A stretch of 7,470 bases of DNA from an uncultured Planctomycetaceae bacterium (GTDB lineage: Bacteria > Planctomycetota > Planctomycetia > Planctomycetales > Planctomycetaceae). The translations under genes and the position numbers were made by a program. The notes below the pieces were generated by a model that was not told the DNA's origin, searched no databases, and worked only from the letters and a program-made list of their open reading frames with translations. Shown one piece after another: positions 1-6,035 of this stretch. Numbering within the stretch: position 1 is the stretch's first letter; each line of letters begins with the position of its first letter. Location: the NCBI GenBank assembly GCA_937975745.1, contig CALJUK010001017.1, positions 1 through 7,470 of the forward strand, given 5' to 3'.

Positions 1-530
1 GCGGAAACGCTGGGCTCCATAACGGCCTGCTGTTTGGGGGGAGAGGTTTCGTCGGCGGCTGGCAGCGCGGACCGATCGGTCACACGAAAGTAGCGGACCA
101 GCCGAGTTCCCGCCGATTTCTTGACGCCAGCGGGGATGATGCTGTCGAGCACCTGCCCCCACGAGCAGAGATATCGCTCGGCGATCCACTTCGTCAGCTC
201 CAGCATCAGCGGGGACAGCAGCGGCCGCTTGTCGATGATCTCTTCGATGGACTTCAGCTTGGCTGATGGTGGGCTCGCTTGACCTTGCGAACCCGGATGG
301 ACGAGGCCGACACAATAGGCCACAACAGAGCGGTTCCCTTGGCCGAAGGGAACGCGAATCCTCTGGCCAGCAGCCAGTTGGCCACGCAGCCGATCGGGAA
401 CAAGATAATGATAGACCGTGGCCATCGGCCGATTGAGAACGACTTCGGCGATAAGACGGTCGTCGTCCGCGGCGAATTCCCATTCGTCGGGCTTTGTATC
501 GAACAGGTGCTGCTGGCGGGTGTCAGCCAC
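1..530 (-). CDS. priA: Primosomal protein N' (PriA helicase), N-terminal part, runs off the left edge
   Basis: PriA is the DNA helicase that recognises stalled or collapsed replication forks and reloads the replisome. Only about 176 N-terminal codons lie in the window, read on the minus strand from a GTG at 528-530. After a roughly 25-residue acidic lead (ADTRQQHLFDTKPDEW) comes the typical PriA 3'-DNA-binding domain: IAEVVLNRPMATVYHYLVP, then GQRIRVPFGQGNRSVVAYCV at residues 55-74, then KLKSIEEIIDKRPLLSP and LTKWIAERYLCSWGQVLDSI around residues 112-131. E. coli PriA has the same order (RVRVPFG, then a WAADYYHHPIGDVL-like segment). The PPKQQAVME stretch near residue 165 fits the start of the winged-helix domain. 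The helicase motifs lie outside the window. No ATG fits; the GTG at 530 has no clear Shine-Dalgarno sequence, and an in-frame GTG at 602 is an alternative. The gene diverges from nadD. Family assignment is firm; the exact start is not. Confidence 0.93.
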   Translation of the reverse strand, partial: MADTRQQHLFDTKPDEWEFAADDDRLIAEVVLNRPMATVYHYLVPDRLRGQLAAGQRIRVPFGQGNRSVVAYCVGLVHPGSQGQASPPSAKLKSIEEIIDKRPLLSPLMLELTKWIAERYLCSWGQVLDSIIPAGVKKSAGTRLVRYFRVTDRSALPAADETSPPKQQAVMEPSVS

Positions 531-684
531 GGTTGCGGTTCGTGTCGGAGAGCGTGTCAGTGGTGGATCGCGAGACGGCGTCGGCCTGTGATGTCGGATC
601 ACGGTTGCCGGCAGCCGACCGATCGCAGTAGTGTAACGTCGTCAGATCAGCGTCCAATGTAGAACATCCTGCAGGAAGTGCACC
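531..684. promoter_or_regulatory. Divergent intergenic region between priA and nadD
   Basis: This 154-bp gap must hold the promoters and leaders of both priA (leftward) and nadD (rightward). I could not pick a convincing -35/-10 pair for either direction; the best rightward candidate, TTGCCG at 605-610 with TAGTGT at 629-634, is weak. The nadD Shine-Dalgarno sequence (AGGAAG, about 673-678) lies at its right end. If priA starts at the GTG at 602, part of this gap is coding. Confidence 0.4.
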
Positions 685-1296
685 ATGCGTCTGGGACTAT
701 TCGGCGGAACTTTTGATCCAGTTCATCTGGGACATCTACTCTTGGCTGAGCGCTGCCGGGAGGAGTGCGAGCTGGACGAAGTCTGGTTTGTGCCGGCTCA
801 CCGACCGCCACACAAGTCGAACGCCACAATCACCGAAGGCGTTGCGCGGTGTGAGATGCTTGAATTTGCGACTGCTGGTTGCCCGCAGTTTCATGTCAGC
901 CAAATCGAACTGAAGCGGGAGCCTCCCTCGTACACGGTCGATACGCTGGCGCAACTGCACGCAGACGACCCATCGCGCGAGTTGTTCTTCCTGATTGGTG
1001 CCGACTCGTTGAATGACCTGCCCACCTGGCGGGAGCCCGAACGGATTGCCGAATTGGCAACGATTGTGGCCGTCAATCGGGGCGAACAGCAACTGCGGCA
1101 GGCCGAGACGCTCTGCTCGCATCTGGGCGAGGCAATTGCCAAGCGGGTTCGCCTGGTGACCATGCCGGCCTGCGACATCTCGTCGAGCAATATCCGCAGC
1201 CGAGTCGCTGCCAGGAAGAGTGTGCGCTTCATGATTCCTCGGGCGGTTGAGGTCTACATCGCCAACAAAGGACTATACCGGCAGGTAGATCGTTAG
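685..1296 (+). CDS. nadD: Nicotinate-nucleotide adenylyltransferase NadD
   Basis: NadD transfers AMP from ATP to nicotinate mononucleotide, giving deamido-NAD+, the penultimate step of NAD biosynthesis in the cytoplasm. The 203-residue protein has the usual length and all the hallmarks of the nucleotidyltransferase family. GLFGGTFDPVHLGH at residues 4-17 carries the ATP-binding HxGH. WFVPAHRPPHK at about 34-44 is the substrate loop. YTVDTL (about 83-88) and FLIGADSLNDLPTW (about 101-114) form the core, and SSSNIRSRV near residue 166 is the C-terminal ISSTxIR-type ATP-binding motif. The ATG at 685 is preceded by AGGAAG at good spacing, and the family N-terminus starts exactly there. In many bacteria nadD sits beside rsfS or proB/obgE; here it stands alone, divergent from priA and followed by a long gap. 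There is no sign of damage. Confidence 0.97.
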   Translation: MRLGLFGGTFDPVHLGHLLLAERCREECELDEVWFVPAHRPPHKSNATITEGVARCEMLEFATAGCPQFHVSQIELKREPPSYTVDTLAQLHADDPSRELFFLIGADSLNDLPTWREPERIAELATIVAVNRGEQQLRQAETLCSHLGEAIAKRVRLVTMPACDISSSNIRSRVAARKSVRFMIPRAVEVYIANKGLYRQVDR

Positions 1297-1759
1297 GTCC
1301 CTTGGGCCAGGTACCAATCCTTGTGGATGTGTTGTCTCTTGTACAGATTGCTTTGCGGGATGGCCCCAGTCTTACAGACGAGTCCTGCAGAATCTCTAAA
1401 TCGAAGCAATCTGCCCACAAAGTCGACTCAATCCGCGCGGTCGTTACAGGCGGACCTCCAAAGAGTTCGCAATCGGTGGTCAGTCCCGTGAGCTTCGCAT
1501 AATCCGCAGTCTCACCGCGTGATCCACGACTGCAACCTATGTCATACGTGCTTCGACGTGGCATGTCAGCTGAAAGCGCTCGTTTCGTCTCCCAGTGACC
1601 GCCGATAAAGAAGAAGTGTGGTTTCGGGACAGTTCGAGACGTTCGAGAGCGTCCCAATTGCCGCGTTCCAATGGCTCACGTGGTCTGCCCGGAGATACCG
1701 GGAAGTGAGACGAAGTCCGGCTGCCCCTGCTCATTCTCCTCGGAGCGAGTCTGCAAAGA
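1297..1759. other. 463-bp gap with no recognisable gene
   Basis: I see no convincing coding sequence, tRNA, rRNA or riboswitch here. The longest reading frame is a 142-codon minus-strand frame (1229-1657) that reaches into the end of nadD. Its third-position GC is only about 55% by eye and I recognise nothing in its product, although the segment around YAKLTGLTTDCELFGG looks mildly protein-like. A small perfect inverted repeat, CCCGG/CCGGG around a 5-nt loop, lies at 1688-1702. No T-run follows it, so it is not a clear terminator. The promoter of the downstream kinase-like gene probably lies in the right-hand part, but no good -35/-10 pair stands out. The gap could be a decayed gene or an unrecognised RNA. 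Confidence 0.5.
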
Positions 1760-2644
1760 ATGTCAGATTTGAACTCGCCAGTTGCGACGGTGGCATCCGC
1801 GGTTCCGCAGGGGTTTCGCGGACTGCAGCTACTTGCCGTGACCGACGGAATCGAAACTTGGCATGTCGAGCGAAATGGGAAGGGGGGGCAGTACCTCCTC
1901 CGCCAGCCGACGGTTCGCTGTTCGCGGGAGACGACCCGGCAGGCCATCGAAGAACTCCAGCGTGAACTGCATCTGACCAGGATGGCCAGCTCTCCCTACG
2001 TCCGCCGCGCGGTGCATGCCGAACTCAATCAGTCTCGGTGTTACCTTTTGTCCGACTGGTTGGAAGGAACCACGCTCGAAGCCCACCTGTCGCGGAGTAT
2101 GGGCTTCGACTGGAAACGGTCGCTATGGATGGCGAGGCAGTGTGCCTCTGGTTTGGCTGACCTGCAGGCTGCTGGGTTCGAGCATCGGGCGATTGCCGCT
2201 TCTCAGGTCTGGCTGACACCGGAAGGGCGGGCACTCTGGTTCGACTTGCGGCATATTGTCGATCGTTCGTTGCCTGCCGAAGTAGCCGATCCGCGGGTTG
2301 CCTCCAGCGACCCAAACCTGTTGGTCTATCTTCCACCGGAAGCATTGGTCGGAGACGCGCGGCGGCCGGTCTTCGAGGACATGTATTCGTTGGGAGTTCT
2401 GCTGTACCGCATTTTCACCGGCAAGTTGCCATTTGTGGCGACAACGCGCGAAATGCTGACGCGACTGGTTCGCTCGTCGAGCGTCCCGGGTGTGTGCAGC
2501 CAGAACCCGCGGTTGCCGGCGCAGCTGGATCGGTTGGTCCAGTCAATGATGGCGAAACAGCCGCTCCGCAGGCCGACACACTTTTCAGATGTCGTTGCCG
2601 AGCTGATCCCGCTCGAACTCGAGTCCATCCTGTCCGCCGTCTGA
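1760..2644 (+). CDS. Hanks-type kinase-fold protein, predicted pseudokinase
   Basis: This 294-residue protein has the size and order of a single Ser/Thr protein kinase domain, but most catalytic residues are replaced. The N-lobe shows YLLRQP (about 45-50) where the VAVK lysine is expected, and a plausible alpha-C region (EELQREL, 64-70). LSDWLEGTTLEAHL (97-110) is the hinge. The catalytic loop reads HRAIAASQ (142-149) instead of HRDIKPSN, so the catalytic Asp, the Lys and the metal-binding Asn are Ala, Ala and Gln. The DFG motif reads DLR (162-164). The structural parts of the C-lobe are intact: YLPPEAL (190-196, APE region), DMYSLGVLLYRIFTGKLPF (207-225) and the terminal RRPT (270-273). There is no transmembrane segment or sensor domain, so it is probably cytosolic. 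The ATG at 1760 has GGAG about 14 nt upstream, rather far. Its last 60 bp overlap the convergent coiled-coil gene. It may act as a scaffold or allosteric partner; weak residual activity cannot be excluded. Confidence 0.85.
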   Translation: MSDLNSPVATVASAVPQGFRGLQLLAVTDGIETWHVERNGKGGQYLLRQPTVRCSRETTRQAIEELQRELHLTRMASSPYVRRAVHAELNQSRCYLLSDWLEGTTLEAHLSRSMGFDWKRSLWMARQCASGLADLQAAGFEHRAIAASQVWLTPEGRALWFDLRHIVDRSLPAEVADPRVASSDPNLLVYLPPEALVGDARRPVFEDMYSLGVLLYRIFTGKLPFVATTREMLTRLVRSSSVPGVCSQNPRLPAQLDRLVQSMMAKQPLRRPTHFSDVVAELIPLELESILSAV

Positions 2645-4975
2645 ACTCGTTGATGAACGGGGATGTTCGTCGCGCTCGAGCGATGTGTCGACGGCAGGAA
2701 CTTCGAGCTCCCCGGTCAGTTTTGCTTGACCGGCTGGGGACGACGAAGTCGAACCGGGGCCCGCAGTGGTCGAATCCTCCGGATCCCTGTCCTCTGACCT
2801 GGCGTTCGTGTCGGCGTCACGATCCTGATCTCCAACGGTTCCGCCGCGACGTGTCTGGTTTCCGGCTCCGGATTGGGCGGACGATTGGGCGAAGTGGCTT
2901 CCAGAAATCAACGCGGCCGACTGATGCACGGGCCGATCGGGCCGCGTGTGCGGACCACTGAGCGTACTGCTCACCTCGCCGGAAGTCCCTCTCGCGTCTG
3001 GTTCGGCACGAAGATTGGCCGGCAGTTCCGCGAGCGGTTGGCGGGACTCAGTGACTTTCTCGAACCGCTTGCGTGACTCGGCGGCATGTGCTGAGGCGGA
3101 CTGCTGATCGGTTTCGTCCAGTTGTTTCAGCAAATCCCGAATAATGCCTTCGGCAGCAGACCGTTCCTGGAACCACTTCTGCTGCGATTGAACCCACTGC
3201 TCGCGGATCTGGGACAGTTCCTGCTGGCTGGACCGGGCGAGTTGCTCTTGTTCGGCCAGCGCGCGGTCTCGTTCGGCGACCCACTCCATCAGCTTTTGCC
3301 GTTCGGCACGAAATTCGTCTTTGCGCTCTTCAAAGCGTGTTTGTTCCTGCTGCAATTCGCGGCGTTGGTCGGCCAGGCCGGTTCGGAGATGGTGATAGTA
3401 TTCGGAGAGCGCCTCGCGGGCTTCGTCGATCCGTTCGAGCGCGGGTTCTTCACCGATGGCCTGCTGCAACTGGGCCGACGCCTCTTCGAGCGCGATCCGG
3501 AGTTCCAGACTGTCGCGATGCGATTCTTCCAGTTCGGCCCGAAGTCGATCGAGTCGTTCGCGGCGGGCTTCCAGGTTTTCGGCATGCATCGACAGCATAT
3601 CTTGCTGCCGGCGGAGTTCTGAATCCTGCAGTGTCTTGTCCCGTAGCCAGGCCTGTTTTTCGTCGGCGAGCTGTTCCCGGGCGATTTCCAGATGTCGCTC
3701 GTTCTCGCGGCGTGTTCGCTCGAGTTGGGTCCGCTCGCGTTCGACACTCCCTTCGCGTTCGGCCAGCAGGCTTCGCCGCCGTTCGAACTGTCGACGGGCC
3801 AGACGCTGCTGTTCGTTCAATTGTTCCAACTGGGTGATTGCCTGTTGTGTCTCCAGGCGAAATTCTTTCCGCTCCCGTTCGAACTCTTCCCGAGATGCCG
3901 TCAGATGCGACATCTGGAAGCGGGTTCGCCCCTCGAAGAGTGACCGTTGCTTGTCCAGTTCCTGCCGTTCGGCCGCGATCTGCTGCTTGGCGTCGGCTTT
4001 GAGTTGTTCGATGTGGTCCCTTGTCTGGCGGAGTTCGGCTTCGGCTGCCTGTTCGCGCGCTTGAAAGTCCGCTGTCCAGTCGGCTTCGTGGCGGCGGAGT
4101 GCTTCGTCCTGCAATTGGCGGCGAGCTTCGAGATCGGTCTGGGCCTGGCGGGGGTCCTCCTCCCAGTCAGCACGTTCCTTCGTCAATGCCGCACTGCATT
4201 CCTGCCGAGACTCGGCCAGGGTGGCACTCTCGCGTGCCTGGCGTTCGATCCATTCCTGCTGGCAGAGTTCCAGTTGTGTCTTCTGCTGGTCGAGTTCTTC
4301 GAGAATTTCCTTGCGGGCGATCTCTTTCTGCTGCTGCAATTCCGCCTGGAGCCGATGCATCAGCTCGCTGTGTTCTTCGTCGATGCGGTGGAGCAGTTGT
4401 TTGTGCTCGGCCTCTTCGCGTTCTCGTTGCCGAGCATGCGCCGCTTGGCTGGCCTGCAATTCGGCCTGCTTTCGGCGGAGCGAGTTGCGCTCTTCTTCCA
4501 GCTCGCGCTCGATCTCTTCCTTCATCCGAGTCCGCTCGGCAGCCAGTTGCTGCCGCTCGTTTGCCAGTTCGCGATCCTGTCGCTCCAACTCACGGACGAG
4601 GCGTTCGCAAGCGTCTGTTCGCTGTTGCAGTTGGACTTCCTGCGCGCGGACATCGGCTTCTCGTTGTTCCGCCTGGTTGGTGAGATCCTGGCTCCACAAT
4701 CGCAGCGCGCGGCGTTCGTGGTCGAGTTGCCCCAACTGGACGGAAAGATTCTTCTCACGACGAGAGAGTTCGGCGAACTGCGAGCGCAGATGCTCGGTCA
4801 ACTGGCTGGCTTGCAGCAGGACATTGGCCGTACGGTCCAAATCGGCTGACTGGGGCGCGCGCGCTTCGGGCGAGGGGGGTGTCGGGCCGGAATTGGCCGA
4901 CAATGCGGGCGGAGTCTGATCGGAAGGACGATCCGCCTCAGGAGATTCGCCGGTGGCGTTCGTGTTGTCGCTCAT
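2585..4975 (-). CDS. Large cytoplasmic coiled-coil protein of unknown function
   Basis: The 796-residue product falls into three parts. Residues 1-50 are Pro/Ser/Ala-rich and probably disordered. Residues about 57-625 are almost continuous Glu/Gln/Arg/Leu heptad-like sequence (for example RELERQDRELANERQQLAAE), with likely breaks near PALERIDEA (511-519) and DWEEDPRQA (270-278). Residues about 640-796 are a Ser/Thr/Gly/Asp-rich, low-complexity, acidic tail. Tryptophans cluster at the end of the rod (EWVAERD near 564, EQWVQSQQKWFQERSAAE around 592-609), a segment that may be more constrained than the rest. There is no signal peptide or membrane helix, so it is probably a cytosolic filament or scaffold protein. 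The ATG at 4975 is preceded by AAAGGA at suitable spacing. Its 3' end overlaps the pseudokinase gene tail-to-tail. The resemblance to SMC or myosin rods is compositional only; no ATPase motifs are present. The function is unknown. Confidence 0.9.
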   Translation of the reverse strand: MSDNTNATGESPEADRPSDQTPPALSANSGPTPPSPEARAPQSADLDRTANVLLQASQLTEHLRSQFAELSRREKNLSVQLGQLDHERRALRLWSQDLTNQAEQREADVRAQEVQLQQRTDACERLVRELERQDRELANERQQLAAERTRMKEEIERELEEERNSLRRKQAELQASQAAHARQREREEAEHKQLLHRIDEEHSELMHRLQAELQQQKEIARKEILEELDQQKTQLELCQQEWIERQARESATLAESRQECSAALTKERADWEEDPRQAQTDLEARRQLQDEALRRHEADWTADFQAREQAAEAELRQTRDHIEQLKADAKQQIAAERQELDKQRSLFEGRTRFQMSHLTASREEFERERKEFRLETQQAITQLEQLNEQQRLARRQFERRRSLLAEREGSVERERTQLERTRRENERHLEIAREQLADEKQAWLRDKTLQDSELRRQQDMLSMHAENLEARRERLDRLRAELEESHRDSLELRIALEEASAQLQQAIGEEPALERIDEAREALSEYYHHLRTGLADQRRELQQEQTRFEERKDEFRAERQKLMEWVAERDRALAEQEQLARSSQQELSQIREQWVQSQQKWFQERSAAEGIIRDLLKQLDETDQQSASAHAAESRKRFEKVTESRQPLAELPANLRAEPDARGTSGEVSSTLSGPHTRPDRPVHQSAALISGSHFAQSSAQSGAGNQTRRGGTVGDQDRDADTNARSEDRDPEDSTTAGPGSTSSSPAGQAKLTGELEVPAVDTSLERDEHPRSSTSSDGGQDGLEFERDQLGNDI

Positions 4976-5231
4976 CGCGGGAATCCTTTCCCAATCCGAG
5001 CCGCAAAAAAGTTCTCAAGGCCGACGGCCCCGAGCCAATGACCCGATCAATCACCCAAAGGTGCCATCCGCGCGAAGCAACCGGCCGCGGACATCGGTCG
5101 CGCGGCCGAATGACTCTCACGGTTGATTCACTGGCCAATGTCGCGGATCGGTTCATCCAAGTCGCGCGAAGTCGACAGACTTCGACGCCGCATTCGCCTC
5201 TCCGCGATCAGGAAATATTCGGGATGAGACG
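4976..5231. other. Intergenic region between trxA and the coiled-coil gene
   Basis: This 256-bp gap lies downstream of trxA and upstream of the coiled-coil gene, both read leftward. It holds the coiled-coil gene's Shine-Dalgarno sequence (AAAGGA, minus strand, about 4985-4990), a hairpin at 5167-5184 and a short A-run at 5006-5011 (T-run on the minus strand). I could not find a convincing promoter for the coiled-coil gene. Read-through from trxA therefore remains possible, although the spacing argues for independent transcription. Confidence 0.45.
5167..5184 (-). terminator. Hairpin downstream of trxA, possible 3'-end structure
   Basis: A perfect 7-bp stem (CGAAGTC / GACTTCG) with a 4-nt loop begins about 48 nt beyond the trxA stop codon on the minus strand. 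No T-run follows it in the direction of trxA transcription, so it is not a canonical intrinsic terminator. It could protect the mRNA 3' end or be a chance palindrome. Confidence 0.3.
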
Positions 5232-5567
5232 TTACGAGACTGATACGTGATTCTGCAACGCCGCCACAAAACGGTCTTTGGGGGTCACGCCGACGATCCG
5301 CTCCACGAGTTGACCGTTCTTGAAAATCATCACTGTCGGAATCGACATCACCTGCTGCGCCGATGCAGTCTTGGGATTCTCGTCGGTGTTCAATTTGCCA
5401 ACGCGAACCTGACCCTGAAAGTCGTTGGCCAGTTCTTCAATCGTCGGGGTCAGCATGCGGCAGGGACCGCACCAGGGAGCCCAGAAATCGACGACAACAG
5501 GTTGATCAGACTCCAGGACCTCGGTCTGGAAGTTTTGGTCAGTGAACTCCAGGACGTTGCCAGCCAT
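5232..5567 (-). CDS. trxA: Thioredoxin
   Basis: This is a small cytoplasmic dithiol oxidoreductase that reduces protein disulfides and is recycled by thioredoxin reductase. The 111-residue protein matches the usual length of about 105-110. Diagnostic features are VVVDFWAPWCGPCRM with the active-site WCGPC at residues 32-36, the buried Asp in VVVDFWA (residue 27), KLNTDENP (59-66) and the cis-proline loop SIPTVMIF (residues 75-82, Pro77). The start is placed at the ATG at 5567 because it gives the family N-terminus (AGNVLEFTDQNF) and has AAGGCGAAG just upstream. An in-frame ATG at 5663 would add 32 residues, but it lies inside the promoter spacer and so cannot be the start on transcripts from that promoter. 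Transcription should come from the strong promoter at 5649-5676, giving a leader of roughly 75 nt. Confidence 0.97.
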   Translation of the reverse strand: MAGNVLEFTDQNFQTEVLESDQPVVVDFWAPWCGPCRMLTPTIEELANDFQGQVRVGKLNTDENPKTASAQQVMSIPTVMIFKNGQLVERIVGVTPKDRFVAALQNHVSVS

Positions 5568-5600
5568 CGTTACTTCGCCTTGTTTCGGATGATCTCTGTC

Positions 5601-5639
5601 GGGGGTCAGTCGAGACACGCATCTGACTGCCCCGTCTCG
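5601..5639 (-). promoter_or_regulatory. trxA leader with two mutually exclusive hairpins
   Basis: Read as trxA mRNA, the leader contains CGAGAC (5639-5634) and GTCTCG (5616-5611), able to form a 6-bp stem. It also contains GGGGCAGTCAG (5633-5623) and CTGACCCCC (5609-5601), able to form a 9-bp stem (GTCAG/CTGAC plus GGGG/CCCC) with a 2-nt bulge. The arms interleave, so the two stems compete or form a pseudoknot. The second stem ends about 33 nt before the start codon. No known riboswitch or T-box is recognised. A regulatory role is inferred from the geometry alone. Confidence 0.4.
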
Positions 5640-5648
5640 TGTCGGAGG

Positions 5649-5676
5649 ATTATAGGGAATCACTAGGGGGTGTCAA
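5649..5676 (-). promoter_or_regulatory. Consensus sigma-70-type promoter for trxA
   Basis: On the minus strand, TTGACA (5676-5671) and TATAAT (5654-5649) are both perfect matches to the housekeeping consensus, separated by 16 bp (one short of optimal). Transcription would start near 5642, giving a leader of about 75 nt before the trxA ATG at 5567. The region further upstream (5702-5715) is locally AT-rich in an otherwise GC-rich window, which could aid RNA polymerase binding. Confidence 0.85.
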
Positions 5677-6035
5677 CGCCCGATGTTGTCCCGCTAATCG
5701 CCCTAACTTTATACGCTGTTAGCAACTTCGAACAGACCACTTCCTGGCGCCAGCGGTCGGTTTCGATCGGACGACATCTGCGGATTGGTGCACATGACCA
5801 GTACTGTTGTGTGTGGCGGGGCAAACTTCCGGTCGAGAATTCCCACCGGAGCTTCTGGTCGCTCTTGATTGGCTGCGGTTATGATCGATGCCGATGAAAG
5901 ATGCCAGAAGGCGGGTCGATTCCCGTCTGGCGCCTCTCCAGCGACCGAGAGTCGGTCCCCCGCGACGGTGTTCTGCCCGTCGCCCCCAGCGGATTGGCCA
6001 ACGTAAACGAGTTACAAGACCGGAAGGCGGACGCA
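5677..6035. other. Divergent spacer between the trxA promoter and the membrane-anchored protein gene
   Basis: About 360 bp without a confident gene if the downstream CDS starts at 6036. It contains two overlapping small inverted repeats, CTAAC/GTTAG (5703-5707 and 5718-5722) and GCTAA/TTAGC (5694-5698 and 5719-5723), just upstream of the trxA promoter; these could be an operator. It also contains a candidate -10 for the rightward gene at 5880-5885. An in-frame ATG at 5901 would extend the downstream protein by 45 residues that look neither like a signal peptide nor a domain. Confidence 0.4.
5880..5885 (+). promoter_or_regulatory. Candidate -10 element for the membrane-anchored protein gene
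   Basis: TATGAT matches the TATAAT consensus at five of six positions. No good -35 lies 16-18 bp upstream (GGTCGC or its neighbours), so the assignment is tentative. A transcript from here would start near 5892, only about 9 nt before the ATG at 5901 but about 144 nt before the GTG at 6036, which mildly favours the later start. Confidence 0.3.

Noticed and set aside
279..662. 127-codon plus-strand frame upstream of nadD
   Set aside because: It overlaps the well-supported priA N-terminal domain on the opposite strand and resembles no known family.
1229..1657. 142-codon minus-strand frame in the gap after nadD
   Set aside because: It overlaps the nadD 3' end, lacks clear coding third-position bias and has no recognisable motif; kept only as a note on the unexplained gap.
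3456..4064. Ser/Arg/Cys-rich plus-strand frame resembling an SR-type protein
   Set aside because: Another antisense shadow of the coiled-coil gene; its composition follows from the codon bias of the opposite strand.
3947..4849. A 300-codon plus-strand frame rich in Leu and Phe that looks like a membrane protein
   Set aside because: It is antisense to the coiled-coil gene. Glu/Gln/Arg-rich codons read backwards give Leu/Phe/Ala-rich sequence, so the apparent hydrophobicity is an artefact. The minus-strand frame is longer, has a good Shine-Dalgarno sequence and consistent coiled-coil content.
5006..5033. GGCC-GTC-GGCC hairpin followed by a T-run on the minus strand as a terminator
   Set aside because: The stem is only 4 bp with a 3-nt loop, and the T-run begins about 9 nt after it, too far for an intrinsic terminator.
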